The notes below the pieces were generated by a model that was not told the DNA's origin, ran no database searches, and was given only the letters and a program-made list of their open reading frames with translations. Positions 18,361-28,654 of a stretch of 63,817 bases of DNA are shown piece after piece; within the stretch, counting starts at the first letter, position 1; each line of letters opens with the position of its first letter. The position numbers and the translations under genes were made by a program. Source of the DNA: Planctomycetota bacterium (lineage in GTDB: Bacteria > Planctomycetota > Phycisphaerae > Sedimentisphaerales > Anaerobacaceae); contig JAMCWO010000110.1 of the NCBI GenBank assembly GCA_023481165.1, forward strand, positions 1 through 63,817. Direction: 5' to 3'.

Positions 18361-19803
18361 GTGTCCATGAACGGCGAATTTTCACAACTGCCCTGGAATG
18401 AATTACGGCGAACGGATGCGACAATTCCCTGGCCGGCGCTGCGGACTTTCGCGGCTGCGGTCGTGACGGACAGCCGGCTCACGCCGGAGTTGTTCGAGGT
18501 CTACGACCTGGCGTACGAAGCAGAGTATGACCAGCCCCGCTACACGGACTTCTATGTGGCGGCGATCTTCACCCTGGCGGCGCCCCGACTCGACGACGAG
18601 CGGCGCCGCGAGATCGGATCGCTCCTTATCGAACGAATGGTGCGGGCCGGCGAGGATGATGCGGATGTCTCCCTGGAGGTCCTGCTGGCGGCGGCCGGCA
18701 CGATGGGTCCGCCGATCGTTTCGGCCGTCCTCGACGCCATTGATAGCGAGCCGGATACGCGCGGAGCGTGGGTGTTCCTGTGGGATTTGACCAAGCTCGC
18801 GGCCCAGAGCGAGGATGAGGCCCTGCGGAGCCGGGTGATCCAAGCCTGTGTCGATCTGCTCGAGAAAGTCGAGCGCAACGAGGCCGACCCAGGAGACGGA
18901 ATGGATGCGGCGTGGACCCTCGCGGCATTCCAACGCCCCGAGCACGGGGACCTGTTGCGGCGGCTCAGCGAGAAGCCCATGGAACGCTGGTGGATCGCCG
19001 ACTATCGCGCGGCTCTGCAACTCTGGCAGGGCCGTTCGGAACCCGCGCCTCCCCCGGAACTCTGGGAGGAGCCGGTGGAGGAGTGGCTGCCGCCGCGCTG
19101 CAAAATGGTCAGAGACTGGTTCGAGAAGAAGACCAAACCTTGGGAGCTACCCGAGGAGGGTCCGGAGGCAGAGCGGGCCCGAGACTTGGCCATCGGGTTT
19201 CTCCTCTCGCCGGTCGCCCGGACGTTGCCGGCCGGCCTGCGCGACGAGGCGTACACGATTGTTTACGGCCTGTTGTACCACTCCCTGACGCGATTGGATA
19301 AGGAGCCCGGCGAGTGGGATGAATTCGCGCTGCGGCAGCTTCTCCTGCAGACCATGCCCGAACAGACCCCGGCGGATCGCGCCCTCTTGGAGAAGATCGC
19401 CCCGGTGACGGAGGCGCTGCTGTACTGGCTGGGATTCGAGGGCCTGCTGGCCGACGCCGATGCGCTGATCGCGTCGGTCCGAGGCCTGAGCGAGGACATC
19501 GTCGCCATCGGGATGGACCCGCAGCGCTGGGGTCCGGTCAAGCGGGCCCTGATGGAAGCCAAGCCGACGAGCGTGAACGTGGTCGAAGAGGAGACCGTCG
19601 CCGCCTCCGCCGCCGAACAAACCGCCGAGAGCCTGCCCCCACAGCCGCCCGATGGCCCGACACCCAAGGCCGAGGAGCCGCCCCTACCCATCGCCGAATA
19701 TGCGGCCAAAGTCGGCCGCAACGATCCCTGCCCCTGCGGCAGCGGCAGGAAATACAAGAAGTGCCACGGCCGCCCCGGCGCCGAAGAAATGACGGTAAAG
19801 TGA
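18361..19803 (+). CDS. SEC-C motif protein with helical-repeat body
   Basis: 480 residues from GTG 18361 (GGAGAAGGATACG upstream); ATG 18367 is the alternative. The body is almost all helical with HEAT-like spacing ([20 protein letters not shown] and similar). The C-terminus is a zinc-binding SEC-C motif, [18 protein letters not shown], preceded by a Pro-rich linker. SEC-C motifs occur at the end of SecA and on many unrelated proteins, where they mediate binding to partners. No enzymatic domain is seen. It follows the GH127 gene by 76 bases but is probably a separate function. Confidence 0.75.
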   Translation: MSMNGEFSQLPWNELRRTDATIPWPALRTFAAAVVTDSRLTPELFEVYDLAYEAEYDQPRYTDFYVAAIFTLAAPRLDDERRREIGSLLIERMVRAGEDDADVSLEVLLAAAGTMGPPIVSAVLDAIDSEPDTRGAWVFLWDLTKLAAQSEDEALRSRVIQACVDLLEKVERNEADPGDGMDAAWTLAAFQRPEHGDLLRRLSEKPMERWWIADYRAALQLWQGRSEPAPPPELWEEPVEEWLPPRCKMVRDWFEKKTKPWELPEEGPEAERARDLAIGFLLSPVARTLPAGLRDEAYTIVYGLLYHSLTRLDKEPGEWDEFALRQLLLQTMPEQTPADRALLEKIAPVTEALLYWLGFEGLLADADALIASVRGLSEDIVAIGMDPQRWGPVKRALMEAKPTSVNVVEEETVAASAAEQTAESLPPQPPDGPTPKAEEPPLPIAEYAAKVGRNDPCPCGSGRKYKKCHGRPGAEEMTVK

Positions 19804-19891
19804 GCCCGATAAGGCGAGAATTGTTCCCGACCCAACGGCCCCCGGAGACTCTTGCTATGATGCGGATGGCAGCGTCAAGGGAAGCCCGTTG

Positions 19892-19941
19892 GTAGTGACG
19901 CCGTAAGGCGTTATCCTGCGATGCTCTTACGAGCACACTAC
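19892..19941. repeat. REP-like inverted pair
   Basis: Unit A, GTAGTGACGCCGTAAGGCG (19892 on), faces the inverse of unit B, whose minus-strand reading begins GTAGTGTGCTCGTAAGAGC. Each unit has a GTAG foot and a GC stem with a GTAA loop, the layout of REP sequences arranged as a BIME. It is the most compact copy in the window. Confidence 0.8.
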
Positions 19942-19998
19942 AAACCGGTCTTCGGCCTTGACGCCGCCGCCCGTTCTGAATCAGGAATCGCAATGCGG

Positions 19999-20751
19999 CT
20001 ATTCTGTCACTTTGCCGGTGGCGGCCCACTCGGTGCCGCGGAGGATGATCTTCTGGACACTGGGGGTCATCAGGGCCTTGCGGTCGTGGCCGTAGGCGTT
20101 GTGGACGACGCGGCCCAGACCGTAATTCTTGACAAAGATCAGCGGCTCGGTCTTCTTGCTCCACGGAGAATCGGCCTGAATCAGGACGTGGATGTCCTCG
20201 TTGCCCTGGAGCTTGGCGTAGAGTTCGTCGTCGGTCGTGAAGTTGGTCAGACCTTTGGTAATCGGATGTTCTTTATCGACGATCTGGGACTCGAAGACGC
20301 TGCGGGGGCCGTGGCCGGAGGTGCCCATCACCCACTTGCGGCCGCACAGCTTGCCGAACTCGTCCCACTTCGGGAACGAGGCGGTGGCCAGGTGCTGGAC
20401 GAAGAAGCCCTTGCCGCTCTTGACGTAGTTCAACAGGTTCTCCTGGGCCTGGGCCGGCAATTCGCCCTGCTTCTGGGCATAGATCGTAAAGACGATCACG
20501 TCGTAGTTCTTCAGAGCGGCGGCCGATTCGAGGATCAGCGGATCTTCAACGACCTTGACATCGAACTTGCCGGACCCGACGAGGATCTCGCGGGTGGTCT
20601 CGGAGATCTCGCGCCAGGGATGGGCCCCGACATCGTCACCGGTAATCAACAGGACCTTGATCTGGGCGGGCTTCTGAGGCGCCTTGGCTCCCAGGCAGAA
20701 CAGTACCGCCACCATCGCCGCCAATGCCAGAACCTTCAACAAACGCTGCAT
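19999..20751 (-). CDS. ThuA-like (class I glutamine amidotransferase-fold) exported protein
   Basis: 250 residues from ATG 20751, preceded by AAGGAGAC. A signal peptide (LLKVLALAAMVAVLFCLG) is followed by IKVLLITGDDVGAHPWREIS, a central NYDVIVFTIYAQ and GKGFFVQHLATASF, then GLGRVVHNAYGHD. These are ThuA-family landmarks; the family appears near carbohydrate genes in Planctomycetota and is linked to trehalose use in rhizobia, but the reaction is not known. The catalytic Cys of true amidotransferases is absent at the nucleophile-elbow position. Confidence 0.8.
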   Translation of the reverse strand: MQRLLKVLALAAMVAVLFCLGAKAPQKPAQIKVLLITGDDVGAHPWREISETTREILVGSGKFDVKVVEDPLILESAAALKNYDVIVFTIYAQKQGELPAQAQENLLNYVKSGKGFFVQHLATASFPKWDEFGKLCGRKWVMGTSGHGPRSVFESQIVDKEHPITKGLTNFTTDDELYAKLQGNEDIHVLIQADSPWSKKTEPLIFVKNYGLGRVVHNAYGHDRKALMTPSVQKIILRGTEWAATGKVTE

Positions 20752-20854
20752 GTCATGTCTCCTTCGAATCTCCATTCTGCGATCTACCATTTACGACTGC
20801 CACGCGACACAGGATATGGCGCGAGGCTAGCCGCGTCAACCCGGATGTTTTCCC

Positions 20855-20883
20855 TTGACGAAGCGGCCACAGTCCAATAGGGT
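20855..20883 (+). promoter_or_regulatory. Sigma-70-type promoter candidate for dprA
   Basis: TTGACG and TAGGGT separated by 17 bases, ending 37 bases before the dprA ATG. The -35 is strong; the -10 matches four of six positions. Confidence 0.45.
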
Positions 20884-20920
20884 AAGCCGACAACCTTGAG
20901 AGTGAAAGCCGAGAGGGGAA

Positions 20921-22075
20921 ATGGCACAAGCTCCTGAGAGTTCGAGAGACATCGAGAAGTGGCTCAAGCTGACTCACGCCGAGGAAGTCGGGCCGGTGAC
21001 GTTTGGCAAGCTGCTCAAGCGGTTTGGGTCGGTGGATGCCGCGCTTGACGCCTCCGTCAGTGGACTGACGAAAGTGGAGGGGATCGGGGCCAAGACGGCG
21101 GAGCGGATCGCGGCAAGCCGGGACAAGTTCGACAGCAACGCCGAGTTGGAGTTGGCGGCCAAGTTGGGAGTCTGGATCGTCCACCTGGAGGACCCCCGCT
21201 ATCCGCCGGCGTTGAGGCAGATCTATGATCCGCCGCCGGTTCTATATATCAAGGGGACACTGGACCGCGTGGACAATCTGGCGATTGGAATCGTGGGATG
21301 TCGCCGGTGCAGTCTTTACGGACAGGAGCAATCCTCACGTTTGGCCCACCTGCTGGCCGCAGCCGGGTTTACCATCGTTTCCGGGATGGCGCGAGGGATC
21401 GATACCGCCGCCCATACAGGGGCATTGGCCGCTGAGGGTCGCACGCTCGCCGTCCAGGGTTGCGGCCTTTCTCGCGTTTTTCCGCCGGAAAATGCCAAGC
21501 TCTTCGAGCTCATAAGTGCTTCCGGGGCCTGTGTTTCCGAGCTGCCGCTGCGGGCGGAGCCTTTGGCGGAGAACTTTCCGCCCCGCAACCGCATCATCGC
21601 GGGACTGTCGCTCGGAACCATCGTCATCGAAGCCGGCCTGCGGTCCGGCGCTTTGATCACGGCCCAAGCCGCGCTAGAGAGCAACCGCGAAGTCATGGCC
21701 GTACCGGGCAAGATCGATTCGCCCTTGAGCCAAGGCCCGCACCGGCTTATTAAGGAAGGGGCCAAACTGATCGAAACCGTCGAAGACGTCATGGAGGCGC
21801 TCGGCTACATTGGCGACCAACTCAAGGACCACACGGCACTTACGGCAAAGGAGACCACGGAGAAGGTGGAGATGCCGCTGCTCGAGACGACCAAGTTCAA
21901 CCTCAAGGGCCACGAGAAGACCATTTACGATACCTTGAGTAGGGAACCTCTGCACATCGACCAGATCATCGCCGACACGAACCTGCCCGCCGGGGCCGTC
22001 AATGCCGGCGTCGTGTCGCTGCGTCTCAAGGGCCTGATCAAGCAACTGCCCGGCAACCTCTTCACGAAACGCTAA
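20921..22075 (+). CDS. dprA: DNA-processing protein DprA
   Basis: 384 residues, normal for DprA with all domains. An N-terminal helix-hairpin-helix region (VEGIGAKTAERIAASRD, about 50-70) is followed by the Rossmann-like core with IGIVGCRRCSLYG, IVSGMARGIDTAAHTGAL and PPRNRIIAGLSLGTIVIEA, and a C-terminal winged helix (EPLHIDQIIADTNLPAGAVN). DprA protects incoming single-stranded DNA and loads RecA in natural transformation. The usual GSR signature reads GCRRCS here. GAGAGGGGAA precedes the ATG. Confidence 0.93.
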   Translation: MAQAPESSRDIEKWLKLTHAEEVGPVTFGKLLKRFGSVDAALDASVSGLTKVEGIGAKTAERIAASRDKFDSNAELELAAKLGVWIVHLEDPRYPPALRQIYDPPPVLYIKGTLDRVDNLAIGIVGCRRCSLYGQEQSSRLAHLLAAAGFTIVSGMARGIDTAAHTGALAAEGRTLAVQGCGLSRVFPPENAKLFELISASGACVSELPLRAEPLAENFPPRNRIIAGLSLGTIVIEAGLRSGALITAQAALESNREVMAVPGKIDSPLSQGPHRLIKEGAKLIETVEDVMEALGYIGDQLKDHTALTAKETTEKVEMPLLETTKFNLKGHEKTIYDTLSREPLHIDQIIADTNLPAGAVNAGVVSLRLKGLIKQLPGNLFTKR

Positions 22076-22138
22076 GTCACGACTGTCACGATACTTCCGT
22101 GCGCGTGCACTTTTCATGCCGCAAATAGACGCGGGCTG

Positions 22139-22167
22139 TTGACAATCGGGCGGTGTGGGGCTATTAT
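22139..22167 (+). promoter_or_regulatory. Strong sigma-70-type promoter upstream of the prepilin-like gene
   Basis: A perfect TTGACA, a 17-base spacer and TATTAT. It lies about 100 bases upstream of the GTG start and could drive the prepilin-like gene and perhaps the LamG gene that follows. Confidence 0.7.
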
Positions 22168-22265
22168 CAGACGTGATGACCTGTAGCATGAATTGCCTCA
22201 GATAACCTCAACCGCCGGGCCGATCCGTGGCAGGATGCTGCGGCAGGGCAGGAGGAGACGTTCGG

Positions 22266-23153
22266 GTGGGGGCATTACGGACAGGGTGCTGCAACCACAA
22301 ACTGCGGGGGCGCGCTGTAAGTCTTTTCACAGCATGGTTTTGTACCCGTCTCCGGCGACAAGCGAGCCTTCGGAGAGCTGCCGCCTTCACCCTGATCGAG
22401 TTGCTGGTGGTCATCTCGATCATCGCCCTTTTGATGTCGATTCTCATGCCCGCCTTGCAGCGTGTCCGCAAGCAGGCGCGGGCCGTCGCGTGCCAATCCA
22501 ATCTCAAGCAGATGGGCCTGACCTTCTCCATGTACACGGAGGACAACAACGGCTTCTTCCACCAGGAGGAGGGCAGCGAGTCCAGTCATAGCTGGGTGCC
22601 CTCCATGCGCCCCTATTACAGTCACGAGCCCAAGATCCGGTCCTGCCCGGCCACGACGAAGTTCTACAGTGATGGTGTGACCGGCCCGCTGGTAGGCTGG
22701 GGCGTGTACGGCAAAGGCGCCATCGCGGCTGTGCCGAGTTGGGCGTTGCCGGGCGATTACGGCAGCTTCGGCCTCAACGGCTGGGTGGCCAACGATACCG
22801 GCGGTATCCACGAAGGAAAGAACTGGCGGACGATCGATATCCAGGGCGGCTTTCAGGTGCCCGTGTTCATGGACTGTCAGTGGGTGGACGGGTTGCCCGA
22901 ACCGTATGACAACCCGCCCGATTTCGATGGGCAATGTCCCTGGCAATGGTACGGCAACGCGATGCGAAGCTTCTGCATCAACCGCCACAACGGATTCGTG
23001 AACGGTGTCTTCATGGATTTGTCTGTGCGGCCCATCGGCCTGAAAGAACTGTGGGAGCTGCACTGGCACAAGAGGTGGGCCAAGGATCGCCCGGCGGCAG
23101 CCACACCTATCTGGCCTGATTGGATGCGCGGTTTCAAGGATTATGCGCTGTGA
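22266..23153 (+). CDS. Prepilin-type N-terminal methylation-domain protein (pseudopilin-like)
   Basis: About 295 residues from GTG 22266, chosen because GGAGGAG lies eight bases upstream; an earlier GTG at 22227 has no such site. The key feature is [20 protein letters not shown], a type IV prepilin signal cut before the Phe, followed by the hydrophobic helix ([13 protein letters not shown]). The C-terminal globular part ([20 protein letters not shown] onward) matches the large planctomycete family of secreted pseudopilin-like proteins. The leader before the cleavage site is unusually long (about 40 residues). The protein is exported by a type II or IV pilus-like machine not encoded here. Confidence 0.82.
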   Translation: MGALRTGCCNHKLRGRAVSLFTAWFCTRLRRQASLRRAAAFTLIELLVVISIIALLMSILMPALQRVRKQARAVACQSNLKQMGLTFSMYTEDNNGFFHQEEGSESSHSWVPSMRPYYSHEPKIRSCPATTKFYSDGVTGPLVGWGVYGKGAIAAVPSWALPGDYGSFGLNGWVANDTGGIHEGKNWRTIDIQGGFQVPVFMDCQWVDGLPEPYDNPPDFDGQCPWQWYGNAMRSFCINRHNGFVNGVFMDLSVRPIGLKELWELHWHKRWAKDRPAAATPIWPDWMRGFKDYAL

Positions 23154-23260
23154 TCCGCCGTGGTGTTGGTATCAATGTCATCCGGCTCGTGGGCCGGAGA
23201 CGTTGGAGCTGATGGACGGAATAGCATTCAACGAGGTTTCTCTCATTAAGGAGGTCGATC

Positions 23261-25123
23261 ATGGGAAAGGCGGCAGTTTTGGTGTGGTTCGCTCTGGTGT
23301 TGTGTATCGGTGCGCCCGCAGCGCACGGCCAGACCCTGTGGGGCTATTACCCCATCAACGAGAACGATTTCAAAGATTATTCCGGCAATGGCCATAACGG
23401 CACGCCCGTCGATGGCGCGACGACGGTAGCCGACCCGGAGCGGGGCTGGGTGGCCTCGTTCAATAAGGAGCCCGCCAAGCCCAGTCGGGTCAACTGCGGC
23501 ACCAACGACCCCTCCGCCGGCGGCCAACTGACCGTCTCTGCCTGGATCTACTGGCGGGGACTCAATGGCAACTGGCAGGGAATGGCCGGCAAGAGTTTCA
23601 GCTACGACGACCGGCGCTGGATCTTTCAACTCCGCGACGCCGACGGCTTCATTCAGTGGGGCGGTCCCGACAACGCCGCCCTGCATATCTTCTCTACGGA
23701 AGCTCCGACCGCGGACGAGTGGCAGCACGTGGTCGGCACCTGCGATGGGACAACCTCGCGGGTCTACATCAACGGCAAGGTGGTCGGCGAAGGCCCCGGG
23801 CACTTCGTCCCCGCCGCGGCCGGCGCGAATGTGGTGCTCGGCTTCGGAGAGGATCGCAACGACTACGATGAGTCTTTCAACGGCTTGATGGACGAAATCC
23901 ACATCCTGACCCGAGGCTTGACCGCCGATCAGGTCAAAGACATCGCCCAAGGGATCGTGCCGGCATTCACGAAGGCTCGCGAGCCCAGTCCGGCCAACGG
24001 CGCCACCGGGGTTCAGATGCCACTGTTTCGCTGGACCGCCGGCGACAACGCCGGATTCCACAATGTTTACATGGGAACCACCGACCAACTGACGGAGGCG
24101 CAGCTTGTCGCGCCCCGCAGTGTGCTGGCGATGTACTACCATCCGACGCCGCTGGAGCCGGGCCAGACCTACTACTGGCGCGTGGACGAGATCGAGAAGG
24201 ACGGCGTCACGATCCATCAGGGCGACGTATGGAGCTTTACGATGCAGGCCCTGACGGCCTACGGCCCCTACCCGGCGGATGGCACGATCGACGCGCCGCT
24301 GTCCCCCACTCTGACCTGGCTGCCCGGCCAGGCGGTCGTCAAACACCAGGTGTACTTCGGCACCGGCCAGGACGCCGTTACTAAAGGCGACCAGAGCGTG
24401 GACCGCGGGACCGTGACCGATCCGGCGTTCCTCCCCGGCGATTTGCAGGAGGCCCGGCAGTACTACTGGCGCGTGGACGAACTCGCGGCCGACGGCAAGG
24501 TCCGCGCGGGTCCGGTCTGGACCTTCCGAACCTTCGTGCAGGTCGATGACTTCGAGGAGTACACCGACGACGAGGGCAGCCGCATCTACGAGAGCTGGAT
24601 CGATGGCTGGACCAACGGCACCGGCTCGCGGGTCGGGTATGTGCAGGCCCCATTCTGCGAGCAGAAGATCGTGCACGGCGGCAAGCAGTCCATGCCGTTC
24701 GACTACAACAACACCAAGGCCCCCTACTACAGTGAGACCGAGAAGGAGTTCCCGGCCGCCGAGGGCGGCGGAGACTATGACATCGACACCCTGGTCCTCT
24801 GGGTGCGCGGCCAGCCGACGAACAGCCCGGCTACCCTGTACGTGGCCCTGAAGGACACGCATGGTCGCGTGGGCGTGGTCAACCATCCCGACCCGGCGAT
24901 CCTGACTCTGAGCAAGTGGACCGAGTGGCGAATCTTCATGCCCGACTTCATGGCCACCGGGGTCGACATCATGTCGGTCAAGAAGATCATGTTCGGCGTG
25001 GGCGATCGCGACAAGCCCGCCGCCGGTGGCGCGGGCCTGATCTGGCTCGATGACATCCACGCCATCAAGACAATGACCTTCGACCCGAACCAGATACCTG
25101 CGGGCATGATGCCGGGCCAATGA
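23261..25123 (+). CDS. Exported LamG/FN3-like surface protein 1
   Basis: 620 residues with a Sec signal (AVLVWFALVLCIGAPAAHGQ). A LamG/concanavalin-like domain spans about 25-235 (YSGNGHNGTPVDGAT, MDEIHILTRGLTADQVK). Two FN3-like repeats follow, each ending in YYWRVDE...GDVWSF or similar (about 240-430). The C-terminal beta-sandwich (VDDFEEYTDDEGSRIYESWI to WLDDIHAIK) looks like a carbohydrate-binding module. It is the first of three paralogues in tandem; a role in binding polysaccharide at the cell surface is inferred. GGAGGTCGATC precedes the ATG. Confidence 0.8.
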   Translation: MGKAAVLVWFALVLCIGAPAAHGQTLWGYYPINENDFKDYSGNGHNGTPVDGATTVADPERGWVASFNKEPAKPSRVNCGTNDPSAGGQLTVSAWIYWRGLNGNWQGMAGKSFSYDDRRWIFQLRDADGFIQWGGPDNAALHIFSTEAPTADEWQHVVGTCDGTTSRVYINGKVVGEGPGHFVPAAAGANVVLGFGEDRNDYDESFNGLMDEIHILTRGLTADQVKDIAQGIVPAFTKAREPSPANGATGVQMPLFRWTAGDNAGFHNVYMGTTDQLTEAQLVAPRSVLAMYYHPTPLEPGQTYYWRVDEIEKDGVTIHQGDVWSFTMQALTAYGPYPADGTIDAPLSPTLTWLPGQAVVKHQVYFGTGQDAVTKGDQSVDRGTVTDPAFLPGDLQEARQYYWRVDELAADGKVRAGPVWTFRTFVQVDDFEEYTDDEGSRIYESWIDGWTNGTGSRVGYVQAPFCEQKIVHGGKQSMPFDYNNTKAPYYSETEKEFPAAEGGGDYDIDTLVLWVRGQPTNSPATLYVALKDTHGRVGVVNHPDPAILTLSKWTEWRIFMPDFMATGVDIMSVKKIMFGVGDRDKPAAGGAGLIWLDDIHAIKTMTFDPNQIPAGMMPGQ

Positions 25124-25281
25124 TACAACCTTCAGCGCGCCCGGGTAACCGAACGGCGCTGAATCCGGAGAATTCGACTTAGCAACTGCAAAACCTGATT
25201 TCTGTGCAATGTGCCTCGCATTTGGCCGATAATCGGACAAATCAGCGTGATTTTACTAACGTCGATGTAGGAGGACAACGC

Positions 25282-28200
25282 ATGTGGCAGAAGGCAGTCT
25301 CTGGTGTGGCTGTCGTGCTGGTGCTGGGTCTGGCCCAGATCACGATGGCAGGACAATTGGGGTATTGGGCGTTCGATGAAGGGTCCGGTACGACCGTCAA
25401 GGACAGCTCTGGCAAGGGCAATCCCGGCACCCTCATGGGCGGCGCGACCTGGGGCACCGGCAAGTTCGGCAAGGCCGTGCAGCTTGACGGCGTGGACGAC
25501 TACGTACAGATTGCCCACAACGTCAACCTGTGCGTCACCACCGAGGTCACGATCTCCGTGTGGGTCTACGCGGAAAGGACCGATGGGCCGGCCGCCTCCG
25601 GCTACCAGGGGATCGTCGCCAAGGGCAACGCGCCCCGGTCGTACAGCCTCTACTCGACGGCCGCCGGTGCCCTGCATTTCAGCACGGGTCCCAGCGGCGC
25701 CTATATCGGGAGCACGAGCAGTACACCGCTGCCGACCAAGCAGTGGGTCCACATCGCTGTGAAGGTCGAGGGCGGCGTGCACAAGTACTTCATCAACGGC
25801 CAGCCGGCCGGCACCGGCGGAACGGGAGTCGTCCTGCCCGGGACGGCCGATACATCACCCCTCACTATCGGCCGGACGCAGGAAGGGGCCAACCGGTCGT
25901 TCCAGGGCATGATCGACGACGTCCGCATCTATGATCTGGCGCTGACCGATCAGCAAATCAAGGACCTGTTCAATAATGCGCCTCCGGGCTGGCCCAAGGC
26001 CCTCAATCCCACGCCCACCAATGGCGCCCAGGGCGTGTCCAGTCCGCTGTTTCAGTGGACGCCGGGCGATGGGGCCCTGTTCCACGATGTCTACATCGGC
26101 ACCGCGCCGGAACTGACGGCGGCAGAGAAGGTTGCCACACACCAGCCGTTCGCCATGTACTATCACGTGGCGGGTCTGCAAGCGGGTACAACATATTATT
26201 GGCGGGTCGATGAGACCGCGGCCGATGGCACCGTCGCCACGGGCGATGTGTGGAGCTTCAAGGTGACACCCGCCACGGCCTGGACCCCCGCGCCGGCGGA
26301 TGGCGCCGCGTACATCAAGACGAGCACCACGCTGACCTGGACGCCCGGGCAGAGTGCTCTCAATCACGATGTCTATGTCAGCACGAACAAAGATGATGTT
26401 GTGAACGGCGCGGCCGGCGCCTTCAAGGGCAACCAGAAGACTGCATCCCTGCAAGTAGATGGCCTGACTCCCGACACCGTGTATTACTGGCGTGTGGACG
26501 AGGTCGGGATGACCGGCAACAAAGTGACGGGCGAGATTTGGAAGTTCACGACCCGGCCGGTCATTGCCAAGACCGATCCCACCCTCGTGGGCTGGTGGAA
26601 GCTGGAGAATGAAGGCGCCGGCGTGGCGGTGGATTACTCCGGCTACGATCATGATGGAACCCTGATGGGCAAGCCGCAGTGGGTGGACGGCTATCTCGCC
26701 GGCGCCCTCAAGTTCGACGGCAAGACGGATTACGTCGAGACCAACTACACGGAGGACCTGGCGAAATGGACGATCTGCTGCTGGGTGACCAGCCCGGCGG
26801 CCCCCGCCACGACCTCCCCCACCGGCCCGGTCCATCGCGAGAAGAACTACCAGATGGACTGGAACCACACGAACGCCGTCTACCAGGGGGCGGCGGCCCT
26901 GGACATCGGCGGAACCTGGTACGCCGCCAAGTTTGCCACCCTCTCCGGCAATACCTGGTATCACCTGACCGCCACCTTTGACGGCACGGCCCTCAAGGCG
27001 TACACCAACGGCGTGCTCAACACCAGCACGGCGGCGGCCGGCGTCCCGGATGCCGAGACAGGCACCCTGAAGTTCGGACGCCATTCGACCGCGACCCAGT
27101 TCTTCGCCGGCACCGTCGATGATGTCCGCGTCTACAACCGGGCCTTGACGGTCGATGAGATCAAGAAGGCCATGCAGGGCGATCCGCTGCTGGCCTCGAA
27201 TCCGCAACCGGCGCACAATGCCAATGTCGATATCCAGAATGTGACGGAACTGGCCTGGTCGGCGGGCGAGAAGGCGGCCAAGCACGATGTCTACTTCGGC
27301 CAGGACCTCGCGGCAGTGAAAGCCGCCAATACCAGTGCGCCCGAGTACAAGGGCCGGCAGACCGGCACCAGCTTCGCCCTGGCCGGACTCGTCGAGTTCG
27401 GCGGCGGCGCGTATGCCTGGCGCATCGATGAGGTCGAGGCCGATGACGCAACCATCCACCGGGGGAATGTCTGGACCTTCACGATTCCCGCCTATCTGAT
27501 CGTGGATGAGTTCGAGAGCTACACGGATGCGGAAGGCAGCCGGATCTACGAAACCTGGATCGATGGCTGGACCAACAGCACCGGCTCCACGGCCGGCAAT
27601 ACCACGGCCCCGTTTGCCGAGCAAACGATCGTTCACAGCGGCAGGCAATCTCTGCCGATGGACTTCAACAACACCAAGAGCCCGTTCTACAGCGAGGTCG
27701 AGCAGACTTTCGCGCCGCTGAAGAACTGGACGGAAAATGACGTCACCGACCTGAGCGTGTGGCTCCGGGGCAACCCCGCCCGTTTTGTGGACAAGGGCAA
27801 CGGCGCCTTTACCGTGGGCGCTTCCGGCCATGACATCTGGGACAATGCCGACGACTTCCGCTTTGTCTACAAGCCGCTCAACGGCAATGGCTCGGTCACG
27901 GTCAAGGTCGAGAGCCTGGTCAATACCAATGGCTGGGCCAAGGCCGGCGTGATGATCCGTGAGAGTCTGGCCGGCGGCTCGACGATGGCGTACATGATCC
28001 AGAGTTTCTCCAGCGGCGCCTCGTTCGGCTGGCGGCAGGTCGCCGACGGCACCTGCGGCAGCCAGACCCAGACGGGCGTCAATGCCCCGCAGTGGGTGAA
28101 GCTGACCCGCACGGGCAATGCCTTCACGGCCCAGTACTCGGCCGACGGCAAGACCTGGCTGGATATCAAGGACTCCACGGGCAAAGTCGTCTCCACGACG

Positions 28201-28602
28201 ATCCTGATGGGCGCCAACGTGCTCATCGGTCTGTGCACCACCAGCCACAACACGGCCGCGACCACGACCGCGGAATACTCCGGCGCGGCGACCACGGGTA
28301 CCGTGACCGGCGCCTGGCAAGTGGCCTGGGTCGGCGACGATCCGGATCGTACGAACAGCACCGCCCCGCTGTATGCGGTGGTCGAGGATAGCGCCGGCAA
28401 GACGGCGGTCGCGGTCAACCCCGATGCGGCGGCCGTGAATGCCACCGCCTGGACCGAGTGGAAGATTCCACTCAATAGCCTGACCGGCGTCAATCTGGCC
28501 AAGGTTAAGAAACTGTATATCGGTGTGGGCGACCGCAAGGCCCCAGTAGCGGGCGGCGCCGGCCGGCTCTACATCGACGATATCAGGGTCACGAAGCCCT
28601 GA
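25282..28602 (+). CDS. Exported LamG/FN3-like surface protein 2, with nested domain insertion
   Basis: 1106 residues from ATG 25282 (TAGGAGGACAACGC). After the signal peptide comes LamG-1 (DSSGKGNPGTLMGGATWGTG), two FN3-like repeats with YYWRVDE, a second LamG (DYSGYDHDGTLMGKPQWVDG), another FN3-like repeat, and the C-terminal beta-sandwich seen in its neighbours. That sandwich is interrupted after WLRGNPA (about residue 833) by roughly 195 residues resembling a DUF1349/LamG-like module (GHDIWDNADDFRFVY, GWAKAGVMIRES, FTAQYSADGKTW), and resumes at PLYAVVEDSAGK (about 1030). The likely role is adhesion to or capture of glycans outside the cell. Confidence 0.8.
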   Translation: MWQKAVSGVAVVLVLGLAQITMAGQLGYWAFDEGSGTTVKDSSGKGNPGTLMGGATWGTGKFGKAVQLDGVDDYVQIAHNVNLCVTTEVTISVWVYAERTDGPAASGYQGIVAKGNAPRSYSLYSTAAGALHFSTGPSGAYIGSTSSTPLPTKQWVHIAVKVEGGVHKYFINGQPAGTGGTGVVLPGTADTSPLTIGRTQEGANRSFQGMIDDVRIYDLALTDQQIKDLFNNAPPGWPKALNPTPTNGAQGVSSPLFQWTPGDGALFHDVYIGTAPELTAAEKVATHQPFAMYYHVAGLQAGTTYYWRVDETAADGTVATGDVWSFKVTPATAWTPAPADGAAYIKTSTTLTWTPGQSALNHDVYVSTNKDDVVNGAAGAFKGNQKTASLQVDGLTPDTVYYWRVDEVGMTGNKVTGEIWKFTTRPVIAKTDPTLVGWWKLENEGAGVAVDYSGYDHDGTLMGKPQWVDGYLAGALKFDGKTDYVETNYTEDLAKWTICCWVTSPAAPATTSPTGPVHREKNYQMDWNHTNAVYQGAAALDIGGTWYAAKFATLSGNTWYHLTATFDGTALKAYTNGVLNTSTAAAGVPDAETGTLKFGRHSTATQFFAGTVDDVRVYNRALTVDEIKKAMQGDPLLASNPQPAHNANVDIQNVTELAWSAGEKAAKHDVYFGQDLAAVKAANTSAPEYKGRQTGTSFALAGLVEFGGGAYAWRIDEVEADDATIHRGNVWTFTIPAYLIVDEFESYTDAEGSRIYETWIDGWTNSTGSTAGNTTAPFAEQTIVHSGRQSLPMDFNNTKSPFYSEVEQTFAPLKNWTENDVTDLSVWLRGNPARFVDKGNGAFTVGASGHDIWDNADDFRFVYKPLNGNGSVTVKVESLVNTNGWAKAGVMIRESLAGGSTMAYMIQSFSSGASFGWRQVADGTCGSQTQTGVNAPQWVKLTRTGNAFTAQYSADGKTWLDIKDSTGKVVSTTILMGANVLIGLCTTSHNTAATTTAEYSGAATTGTVTGAWQVAWVGDDPDRTNSTAPLYAVVEDSAGKTAVAVNPDAAAVNATAWTEWKIPLNSLTGVNLAKVKKLYIGVGDRKAPVAGGAGRLYIDDIRVTKP

Positions 28603-28654
28603 GGATTTGTGATTTACACTCTCAATACCACTTTTGTGTATAGGAGGCTCACGT

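Noticed and set aside
16278..18482. Minus-strand open frame of 734 codons
   Set aside because: Shadow of the GH127 and SEC-C genes; low-complexity Arg/Gly/Asp composition and no domain.
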